Of a DNA stretch of 9,705 nucleotides, positions 1-5,076 are shown piece by piece. Position 1 is the stretch's first letter; each line of letters opens with the position of its first letter. The notes below the pieces were generated by a model that was not told the origin of the DNA, ran no database searches, and saw only the letters and a list, made by a program, of their open reading frames with translations. The DNA comes from Rubrobacter sp. (lineage in GTDB: Bacteria; Actinomycetota; Rubrobacteria; Rubrobacterales; Rubrobacteraceae), in contig JACDAR010000359.1 of the NCBI GenBank assembly GCA_013695335.1, positions 1-9,705 on the forward strand, written 5' to 3'. Made by a program: the position numbers and the translations under genes.

Positions 1-966
1 CGGCAATATCCCGTCGCGCCCGAGCGAGTAGAGCAGGCGCACGGTGGAGCCGTGGATACCGATGGCTGAGGCGATGGCCCCGGTGAGGGCTGCGATGCCG
101 ACGAACGGCGCCCATCCCGCGCCGAGATAATCGCGGGTCAGGGTGTCGAACCAAGCGGTGTCCCCGGCGAACTTATCCATGTTGGAAGGTCCGAACCCGA
201 TGGTCGCCGCGTAGGTAACGAACACGTAGTACGTCCCGATGATCGCGACCGCCCCGAGCAGGGCGCGCGGGATGCTCGTGTGCGGGTTGCGGGTCTCTTC
301 GCCGAGGGATGCGGCGGCTTTCCAGCCGACGAACGACATGATCCCGAAGATCATGCCGAGGAACACCCCGCCGATGCCGCTTCCGGCCGTGGGGCTGAAG
401 ACCGCGAGGGTGTTGCCTTCGGCCCCGCCCTGCACGATCACGGCGACGAGCATGATGGTCACGATAATGACCTCGTAAGCAAGGAAGATCAAACCTCCCC
501 GAACGGATTGCTGGATGCCGAGCACGGAGAGCCCGTAGACTAGCCCGGCGATGACGAAGAAGGGGATCACCCACGGCACGCTGATGCCGAAGACCCGGTC
601 CATCTCCTCGCTCGCAAAGGAGGCGAAGATGGAGTACGTCGCCGCCTCGAAGACGGCGTACCCGATGAGGAAGAACCACATCCCCATGAACCCGGTCCTC
701 GGGTTGATGGCTTTGGCGACGAAGGCGTAGACGCTGCCAGCCGAGGTCGTCCTCGCCGCGAGCTGCGAGAATCCAAGCGCTACAAGAAACACTGCAGCGA
801 ACGAGAAGAGCATCGCAAGCGGCATCGCCGCGCCCGCGAAGCCAGCGATGAACGGCGTATTGAAGAACATAGCCACCGATGGGGCCATGAAGCCCATCGA
901 GACTATCATCGCCTCCAGGGTCGAGAGCGCCCCGCCCCTCAGGGTTCCTCCGGATTCAGCTTCCAA
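1..966 (-). CDS. APC-family amino-acid permease, N-terminal 322 residues (cut by window edge)
   Basis: This is an inner-membrane amino-acid or polyamine transporter of the APC superfamily. Reading the minus strand gives 322 residues with about eight hydrophobic helices (roughly 15-38, 45-70, 93-118, 130-151, 157-178, 198-220, 233-255 and 284-308). Family landmarks are GEETRNPHTSIPRAL at 222-236, matching the conserved loop after TM6, and SLGRDGILP at 314-322. Family members usually have about 450-500 residues and 12-14 helices, so roughly the last third lies outside the window. The start is taken as TTG at 966, because GGGGGGAG sits five bases upstream; an in-frame stop at 1005-1003 limits any extension. 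It is divergent from the PPOX gene across 162 bp. The substrate cannot be told from sequence. The family call is secure; the start is probable. Confidence 0.9.
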   Translation of the reverse strand, partial: MEAESGGTLRGGALSTLEAMIVSMGFMAPSVAMFFNTPFIAGFAGAAMPLAMLFSFAAVFLVALGFSQLAARTTSAGSVYAFVAKAINPRTGFMGMWFFLIGYAVFEAATYSIFASFASEEMDRVFGISVPWVIPFFVIAGLVYGLSVLGIQQSVRGGLIFLAYEVIIVTIMLVAVIVQGGAEGNTLAVFSPTAGSGIGGVFLGMIFGIMSFVGWKAAASLGEETRNPHTSIPRALLGAVAIIGTYYVFVTYAATIGFGPSNMDKFAGDTAWFDTLTRDYLGAGWAPFVGIAALTGAIASAIGIHGSTVRLLYSLGRDGILP

Positions 967-1128
967 AACAACTCCCCCCTTCGCTTCCGATCCACCGGAA
1001 CGTCACATATACGGTTCGAGAATCGTCACAAATACTGACAGAGCAAGGCGCATCATTCCATAGGCCGGGCGTACAATCATTACGGGAGCAGCAGGATACG
1101 AAATAGCGACACAAGGAGGACCGAGGCG

Positions 1129-1713
1129 ATGGGCAAGGTCTACGAGGAGATCAACGAGGAGCAGATACGCTGGATCGGGGAACAGCAGATGTTCTTCGTC
1201 GCCACCGCCGCCCCGGACGCGCACGTCAACGTCTCGCCGCGCGGGCTCGACACGTTCAGGGTACTCGGGCCGAGGCGGGTTGCGTGGCTCGACCTTACGG
1301 GCAGCGGCGTAGAGACCATAGCCCACCTGCGGGCTGTCGGCAGGATCACGCTGATGTTCTGCGCCTTCGAAGGCCTGCCAAATATCCTGCGCCTCTACGG
1401 AACGGGCGAGGTAATCGAACCCGGCGACGAAGGATTCGACGGGCTGCGTCCCCATTTCCCCGACCTGCCGGGCGAACGCGCAATCATCGACGTATCGGTG
1501 GACCGGATCGCTGATTCGTGCGGCTTCGGCGTCCCGCGCATGGATTTCGTCGGCCCGCGCGACAAACTCCTGATCTCAGCCGGGCGTAAAGGCCCGGAGA
1601 AGATGGCCGAATACCGCGCCCTCAAAAACACCCAGAGTATCGACGGCCTGCCCGGCCTCGAACCGGAACGCCTGGAGGACCAGCGGAATCAAACGCCGAT
1701 CCTGCCCGGTTAG
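1129..1713 (+). CDS. PPOX-fold (pyridoxamine 5'-phosphate oxidase family) flavin-binding protein
   Basis: This 194-residue protein has the split-barrel PPOX fold that usually binds FMN or F420. The N-terminal helix (residues 5-18) is followed by the strand pair MFFVATAAPDAHVNVSPRG at 21-39, typical of this group, then IAHLRAVGRITLMFCAF (64-80) and a barrel strand containing LRLYGTGEVIE (87-97). The C-terminal half includes CGFGVPRMDFVG and a basic segment that may close over the cofactor. It is probably a soluble cytoplasmic redox enzyme or cofactor-binding protein; the substrate is unknown and it should not be read as a vitamin B6 enzyme. AAGGAGG nine bases before the ATG fixes the start. 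The TAG stop directly abuts the stop of the convergent LLM gene. TACAAT at 1072-1077 could be its -10 box, but no good -35 box accompanies it. Confidence 0.85.
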   Translation: MGKVYEEINEEQIRWIGEQQMFFVATAAPDAHVNVSPRGLDTFRVLGPRRVAWLDLTGSGVETIAHLRAVGRITLMFCAFEGLPNILRLYGTGEVIEPGDEGFDGLRPHFPDLPGERAIIDVSVDRIADSCGFGVPRMDFVGPRDKLLISAGRKGPEKMAEYRALKNTQSIDGLPGLEPERLEDQRNQTPILPG

Positions 1714-2715
1714 CTACCCCTCCGGCCAGCGGAGCTTGGGGATAACGCGCTCTCCGTAAGCCTGGATGAACTCTTCCTGGTTCTTGCCGACGTTGTGGAC
1801 GTATACCTCGTCAAAGCCGAGGTCCACGTAGTGCTGGATGTGCTTTAGGTGCTCGTCCGGGTCGGCTGACATGAGGACGCGGTTCTTGAAGTTCTCGACG
1901 GTTACCTGGTTCGCCATCGCCGCGAAGTCCTCGGGGTTTCGGATGTCGGCCTTCGGGAAGGGCATCCCGCCGTTCGGCCATTCTTTCACGGCCTGCTGTT
2001 CGGCCTCTTCCTGGGATGGGGCGTAGCTGACGTGAAGTTGGATCATGCGCGGCATCTCGTCCGGGTTCTTGTCCGCTTCGCGCGCCCCCTCCTCGAACTT
2101 CTGCATGAGCATCTCTATCTTGTCGTCCGCAGCCCCAACCGTGATGATGCCGTCGCACTGCTTGCCAGTCCTCTTGCTCTGGATGGGACCGGCGGTCGCG
2201 ACGTAGATGGGGGGCGGCGCGTCTGGCATGGTGAATAGCTGCGCGCTCTCCAGCGTGATGTGCTCCCCGGCGTACTTCACCTTCTTGCCGGTGAAGAGCC
2301 TCTTTATAACCTCGATGGATTCCATGAGGATGCGGAGCCGCGTCGGGGCCTCGGGCCAGTACTTCCCGACCACATGCTCGTTCAGGGCCTCACCTGCCCC
2401 TAGCCCGAGCCAGAAGCGTCCCGGGTACATGGCTTCCAGGGTGGCGGCGGCCTGCGCGATGATCGCAGGGTGGTAGCGGAATCCCGGCGGCGTGACGCCG
2501 GTTCCGAACCGGAGGTTGGTTGTGGCCCCGAGGGCGCCCATCCAGCTCCACACGAATGCGCTCTCCCCCTGATCCGGGGTCCACGGATGGAAGTGGTCCG
2601 AGGCCATCACGGAGGTGAACCCGCTGTCCTCTGCCTGCTTGCTCCACTTCAGGAGATCGTTGGGATGGAACTGCTCGAACATCGCCGCGTATCCGACCGT
2701 GCCCGTGGTCTTCAA
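1714..2715 (-). CDS. LLM-class F420-dependent oxidoreductase, glucose-6-phosphate dehydrogenase-like group
   Basis: This is a 333-residue luciferase-like (beta/alpha) barrel protein that should bind the deazaflavin F420 and move hydride to or from a substrate. It resembles mycobacterial FGD along its whole length: SDHFHPW at 39-45 supplies the expected His41 and Trp45, GAGEALNE at 106-113 places Glu109 where FGD has its catalytic acid, and ADPDE recurs near the C-terminus. The lysine that FGD uses for the sugar phosphate (K198, in a TSGKG segment) aligns with an alanine near residue 196, so glucose-6-phosphate may not be its substrate. An upstream in-frame ATG would add 29 residues, but AGGAGG four bases before TTG at 2715 and the family's usual N-terminus (KTTGTVGYAAMFEQF) support the TTG start. 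A palindrome lies just upstream. The family call is firm; the substrate is unknown. Confidence 0.9.
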   Translation of the reverse strand: MKTTGTVGYAAMFEQFHPNDLLKWSKQAEDSGFTSVMASDHFHPWTPDQGESAFVWSWMGALGATTNLRFGTGVTPPGFRYHPAIIAQAAATLEAMYPGRFWLGLGAGEALNEHVVGKYWPEAPTRLRILMESIEVIKRLFTGKKVKYAGEHITLESAQLFTMPDAPPPIYVATAGPIQSKRTGKQCDGIITVGAADDKIEMLMQKFEEGAREADKNPDEMPRMIQLHVSYAPSQEEAEQQAVKEWPNGGMPFPKADIRNPEDFAAMANQVTVENFKNRVLMSADPDEHLKHIQHYVDLGFDEVYVHNVGKNQEEFIQAYGERVIPKLRWPEG

Positions 2716-2726
2716 TGTGCCTCCTC

Positions 2727-2747
2727 GAATAGCTTCGGAACCTATTC
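2727..2747. promoter_or_regulatory. Imperfect 21-bp palindrome in the LLM gene leader/promoter (candidate operator)
   Basis: The arms GAATAG (2727-2732) and CTATTC (2742-2747) are perfect inverted repeats, and the inner TTC/GAA also pairs. Only one base pair and the central base break the symmetry. It ends 11 bases before the TTG start of the LLM gene and touches a TATAGAAT-like sequence on the minus strand (about 2745-2752) that could be the -10 box. It could be a repressor site or a hairpin in the mRNA leader; sequence alone does not decide. Confidence 0.4.
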
Positions 2748-2820
2748 TATATGCCGTCCGCACGATTGAAGCACCAGAACCGTGCGTGTAGTCTCCGGCC
2801 AACTCGAACGGGGAAGTAAC

Positions 2821-3030
2821 GTGTCAATCGAACGCATCAACGCCGGAGACCTGGGCCAGCCTCCAGGTTATTCACACGTCGTCGCCGCGTCTGGAACGAG
2901 GCTCATCACCACTGCCGGGGCGGTGCCGCTGGATGCTGAGAGGGTGTGTGAGAATGTGACCGCAGACCACCTCACCCCGGTTAGCAGTGTGGCGATCGTA
3001 AGGGCTAACCGCTGCCGTCTTCTTGCCTGA
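2821..3030 (+). pseudogene. Truncated RidA (YjgF/YER057c/UK114) family gene
   Basis: RidA proteins are about 125-130-residue trimers that hydrolyse reactive enamine/imine intermediates. From GTG at 2821, preceded by GGGGAAG, the first 40 or so codons match the RidA N-terminus: a SIERINAG lead, then YSHVVAASGTRLITTAG and VPLDAE. After about 2943 the likeness stops. The frame continues for only about 29 unrelated codons to a TGA at 3028-3030, running across the end of the marR gene. The C-terminal two-thirds, with the substrate-binding arginine and trimer interface, is absent, so the gene should be non-functional. A weak promoter (TTGAAG at 2766, 17-bp spacer, TAGTCT at 2789) may remain. It is divergent from the LLM gene. 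The likely cause is a deletion or recombination end point near 2940; a short unrelated functional protein is less likely. Confidence 0.65.
2978..3011. terminator. Weak hairpin at the end of marR
   Basis: CGGTTAGC (2978-2985) and GCTAACCG (3004-3011) form a perfect 8-bp stem around an 18-base loop. The distal arm contains the marR stop codon (3007-3005, minus strand). No T-tract follows on either strand, so it may stabilise a 3' end or be a weak terminator rather than a standard intrinsic one. Confidence 0.3.
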
Positions 3031-3475
3031 GGGCCGCGGAACACCCTCGAAGCAACCCGAGTAGTTCCTGCCTCTCGTCCTCCGAAAGCCCGGAAACCAT
3101 CCGCTCTTCGATAGCGTCTACCCGCTTCGCACACTCCCGGCGGAGCTCCTCTCCCTTTCCGGTAAGGTATGCTTGGAGCACTCGGCCGTGCTCGGGATGC
3201 GCCCGACGTTCGACGAGCCCGGCGGCCTCTAACCTGACCATGATCTGGTTCATCGTCTGGGCCGTAACGAACGATCGTCTGGCGAGGGCGGCATTCGACA
3301 GCCCCGGCTCTTCGGCAAGTACGCTCAGGGCAGCATACTGTGGTGTGGTTACGTCAAGCTTCCTCAGCGCTTCGTCCATGTAGAGCCTCAGATCGTGCTG
3401 GACCCTTTTCAACTCGTAGCCGACCCTGCTCCCCAGCCGTCTCGAACCCTGTGCAGGTTTTGATGAAGATCGCAT
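3005..3475 (-). CDS. MarR-family winged-helix transcriptional regulator
   Basis: This 156-residue protein has the MarR layout: dimerisation helices at about 18-40, a winged helix-turn-helix at about 44-104, and C-terminal helices closing the dimer. Clear landmarks are TTPQYAALSVLAEEPGLSNA (43-62), the recognition-helix region TAQTMNQIMVRLEAAGLVER (71-90) and the wing HPEHGRVLQAYLT (93-105). Members usually repress a neighbouring gene and release DNA when a phenolic or drug-like ligand binds. No cysteine is present, so thiol-based redox sensing is unlikely. The ATG at 3475 has AAGAGG upstream. It is divergent from the VOC-AlkA operon, and two tandem palindromes in the shared 75-bp gap overlap its own promoter, so it probably represses both itself and that operon. 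Its stop codon lies in a weak hairpin at the ridA remnant. Confidence 0.93.
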   Translation of the reverse strand: MRSSSKPAQGSRRLGSRVGYELKRVQHDLRLYMDEALRKLDVTTPQYAALSVLAEEPGLSNAALARRSFVTAQTMNQIMVRLEAAGLVERRAHPEHGRVLQAYLTGKGEELRRECAKRVDAIEERMVSGLSEDERQELLGLLRGCSAALRQEDGSG

Positions 3476-3485
3476 AGAAAACCTC

Positions 3486-3513
3486 TTGAATATTATCAGT
3501 GTCCTGATATATT
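3486..3513 (+). promoter_or_regulatory. VOC-alkA operon promoter
   Basis: TTGAAT (3486-3491), a 16-bp spacer and TATATT (3508-3513) form a plausible vegetative promoter about 37 bp ahead of the VOC start codon. It lies on top of the marR promoter on the other strand and is overlapped by the first palindrome, so one repressor could block both directions. Confidence 0.5.
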
Positions 3514-3518
3514 GTCAG
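3490..3518 (-). promoter_or_regulatory. marR promoter
   Basis: Read on the minus strand, CTGACA (3518-3513) is followed by a 17-bp spacer and TAATAT (3495-3490), close to the vegetative sigma consensus. The predicted start of transcription leaves a short leader to the marR ATG at 3475. Both candidate MarR operators overlap this promoter. Confidence 0.65.
3494..3509. promoter_or_regulatory. Candidate MarR operator 1
   Basis: TATCAGTGTCCTGATA is a perfect 6-bp inverted repeat around a 4-bp centre. It lies in the marR/VOC divergent promoter and shares the pattern TRTCAGTRTMCTGATA with the second site 19 bp away. MarR proteins commonly bind palindromes of 16-20 bp in such gaps; assigning this site to the adjacent MarR is inference. 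Confidence 0.6.
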
Positions 3519-3528
3519 TATACTGATA
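3513..3528. promoter_or_regulatory. Candidate MarR operator 2
   Basis: TGTCAGTATACTGATA contains the perfect 10-bp palindrome CAGTATACTG and matches operator 1 at 13 of 16 positions, with a 19-bp offset, just under two helical turns. It covers the -35 box of the marR promoter and lies just downstream of the VOC -10 box. Confidence 0.6.
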
Positions 3529-3550
3529 GTGTAGCGCAAAGGAGGAGTAG

Positions 3551-3916
3551 ATGGTCAGGGTAACGGGACCGGACTTCGTGGCGCTCCAGGTGCGAGACCT
3601 CGAAGTCTCGGGACGTTTCTACGAGGAGAAGCTGGGGTTGGAGCGGGCATCCGAGGGTCCGCCGGGCGCGGTGGTGTTTCGGAGTGAGCCGATCCCACTT
3701 GCGGTGCGGGAACCGAATGTGGACCTCGATGCGGTGGAGAGACTGGGTTGGGGCGTGGCGCTGTGGCTGCGCTGCGACGATGCCCAAGAACTCTACGGCT
3801 CACTGCGTGAATTCGGGGTTGAGATCGCCCAGGAGCCGTTCGACGGTCCATTCGGCGGGACCTTCTCCCTGATCGACCCGGATGGCTATGTGGTGACGGT
3901 ACACGATGGTGGTTGA
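3551..3916 (+). CDS. VOC (vicinal oxygen chelate / glyoxalase-bleomycin resistance) family protein
   Basis: This 121-residue protein forms a single pair of beta-alpha-beta-beta-beta modules, as in glyoxalase I and bleomycin-binding proteins. The first module begins DFVALQVRDLEVSGRFYEEKLGL (8-30). The second contains GWGVALWLRCDDAQELY (67-83) and ends IDPDGYVVTVHDGG. The usual metal ligands are not evident: the early His position is Phe9 and the late Glu in the DPDG-x-x-x-E strand is Thr. A ligand-binding or sequestering role therefore seems more likely than metal catalysis. AAAGGAGG five bases before the ATG fixes the start and predicts strong translation. It is the first gene of an operon with the glycosylase gene, whose ATG overlaps its end by 11 bases, and is probably repressed by the divergent MarR. 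Confidence 0.88.
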   Translation: MVRVTGPDFVALQVRDLEVSGRFYEEKLGLERASEGPPGAVVFRSEPIPLAVREPNVDLDAVERLGWGVALWLRCDDAQELYGSLREFGVEIAQEPFDGPFGGTFSLIDPDGYVVTVHDGG

Positions 3917-4865
3917 GACGGTGGGACGTACAGGCAGGTTTGAACTCACTCCCGTGGGACCGTACTCGATCTCGGCGAGCGCGAGGTTCCTGGAAGGCTT
4001 CGCCCCCGCGCACTACGAGGGGAGCGGGCCGGAACATTTGCGCTTCGCTTTTGCCGCGGACGGCCTGGATCGTGGTGAGCGGGTAGCGGGGGCATATGTT
4101 TACTCCGAGGGCGAGAAGGTCGTGGTGGAGACCTATGGTGAGGCCACGCCCAAGGTGGTGAGAGATCAGGTTGAGCGTGTCCTCTCACTCGATGTGGACG
4201 GGAGCGGATTTCCGGAGATTGGGCGGCGCGATCCCATCGTAGGCAGGCTGCAAGATCGCTATCCGGGTCTGCGGCCCGTGTGCTTCTACTCCCCGTATGA
4301 AGCCGCCGCCTGGGCGATCATTGGTAACCGGGTCCGTATCGTGCAAGCCGCCAGGGTAAAGGCTCGGATGGCCGAAGAGCTCGGCAGCCCCGTGGAGGTG
4401 CGTGGAAAGGAGGAGCGCGCCTTTCCCGGCCCCTCGACGTTGGTCGGCCTGGACGGATTCCCTGGCCTCTCGGGACGCAAAGCCGAGTATTTGCGCGCGT
4501 TGGCTCGCGCGGCTCTGGAGGGCTACCTCGAAGCGCCTTACCTGCGGTCGCTGCCCACGGAGGAGGCACTCGTCAAGCTCAAGGAGCTGCCCGGCATCGG
4601 CGACTTCTCCGCGGAGTTGGTCCTTCTGCGCGGCGTGGGTGTGCCCGACCGGCTACCGACCCACGAGCCCCGGCTCGGTAGGGCGGTGGCGATGGCCTAC
4701 GGACTGAAGGAGTCGCCCACAGCGGAGGATCTTTTCGAGATCTCCGAAGGGTGGCGTCCCTACCGTAGCTGGGTGGGCCTGCACCTGAGAACCATGCTGG
4801 AGGACGAGACCGGCGAGATCTCCGGCAAGCCGAAAAGCCCACGGTCCAGAGCGGCCACCGCGTAG
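3906..4865 (+). CDS. AlkA-type DNA-3-methyladenine glycosylase (HhH-GPD family)
   Basis: Glycosylases of this family flip damaged, typically alkylated, bases out of DNA and cut the N-glycosidic bond, starting base-excision repair. The 319-residue protein has an AlkA-like N-terminal beta domain (about 10-115), a helical segment with FYSPYEAAAWAIIGNRVR (about 128-145), and the helix-hairpin-helix LPGIGDFSAELVLLRG at 228-243. In E. coli AlkA the catalytic Asp238 lies in LPDD just after the hairpin; here the segment is DRLPTHEPRL (248-257), so His253 or Glu254 takes that place. Some related actinobacterial proteins appear to share an HEPRL-like motif, so this may be a subfamily trait. The ATG overlaps the VOC gene by 11 bases in another frame, indicating translational coupling and shared MarR control. 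A strong terminator follows. Confidence 0.88.
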   Translation: MVVETVGRTGRFELTPVGPYSISASARFLEGFAPAHYEGSGPEHLRFAFAADGLDRGERVAGAYVYSEGEKVVVETYGEATPKVVRDQVERVLSLDVDGSGFPEIGRRDPIVGRLQDRYPGLRPVCFYSPYEAAAWAIIGNRVRIVQAARVKARMAEELGSPVEVRGKEERAFPGPSTLVGLDGFPGLSGRKAEYLRALARAALEGYLEAPYLRSLPTEEALVKLKELPGIGDFSAELVLLRGVGVPDRLPTHEPRLGRAVAMAYGLKESPTAEDLFEISEGWRPYRSWVGLHLRTMLEDETGEISGKPKSPRSRAATA

Positions 4866-4886
4866 GCACCGCAGCGCAAGACATCC

Positions 4887-4923
4887 GACGGAGGGCCGGG
4901 TCTCGATTGCCCGGCCCTCCGTC
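4887..4923 (+). terminator. Intrinsic terminator of the VOC-alkA operon
   Basis: A perfect 14-bp GC-rich stem, GACGGAGGGCCGGG paired with CCCGGCCCTCCGTC, encloses a 9-base loop and is followed by TTT. It starts 22 bases after the alkA stop. The minus-strand side lacks a T-tract, but the same stem could slow read-through from the convergent acetyltransferase operon. Confidence 0.8.
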
Positions 4924-5076
4924 TTTGCGCATGTTCCTTTCGAACGCCAGCCACGCACGCCCACAAACACGAAGACCAAGCCGATCACCAGAAAACCGAG
5001 CGGGATCAGCGCAACCCACCAGACCTGCGTCAGAATCTCATCCCCTCTCTACGTCACGCCGAGTCGCCTGTGGTTC
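4924..5076. other. Gap between convergent operons with an open hydrophobic reading frame
   Basis: No gene with an ordinary start and stop is visible. On the minus strand, after an in-frame stop at 5051-5049, a frame without ATG, GTG or TTG until 4988 encodes a membrane-helix-like run (QVWWVALIPLGFLVIGLV, then FVFVGVRGWR) behind the Shine-Dalgarno-like AGAGGGG. The frame then continues through the terminator into alkA antisense. It may be a decayed small membrane-protein gene or chance. Confidence 0.3.

Noticed and set aside
173..679. Long arginine-rich open frame inside the permease gene
   Set aside because: It is a shadow in another frame of the permease coding strand with low-complexity Arg/His composition; the permease frame has clear APC motifs.
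1003..1029. TGTGACG direct repeat upstream of the permease gene, with TTGTGA and TATATG as possible promoter boxes
   Set aside because: The boxes are only 14 bp apart and the repeat is short and imperfectly placed; too weak to call a promoter or operator.
1030..1040. AAATACTGACA also occurs within PadR operator 2 (6924-6934)
   Set aside because: An 11-base match between two places in a 10-kb window is expected by chance, and the 1030 copy lacks the ATGT/ACAT dyad arms.
1003..1455. 150-codon minus-strand open frame across the PPOX gene start
   Set aside because: Antisense to a gene with clear PPOX motifs and a strong ribosome-binding site; no domain recognised.
2759..2786. CGCACG/CGTGCG hairpin in the LLM-ridA gap
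   Set aside because: A 6-bp stem with a 16-base loop and no T-tract is weak and common in GC-rich DNA.
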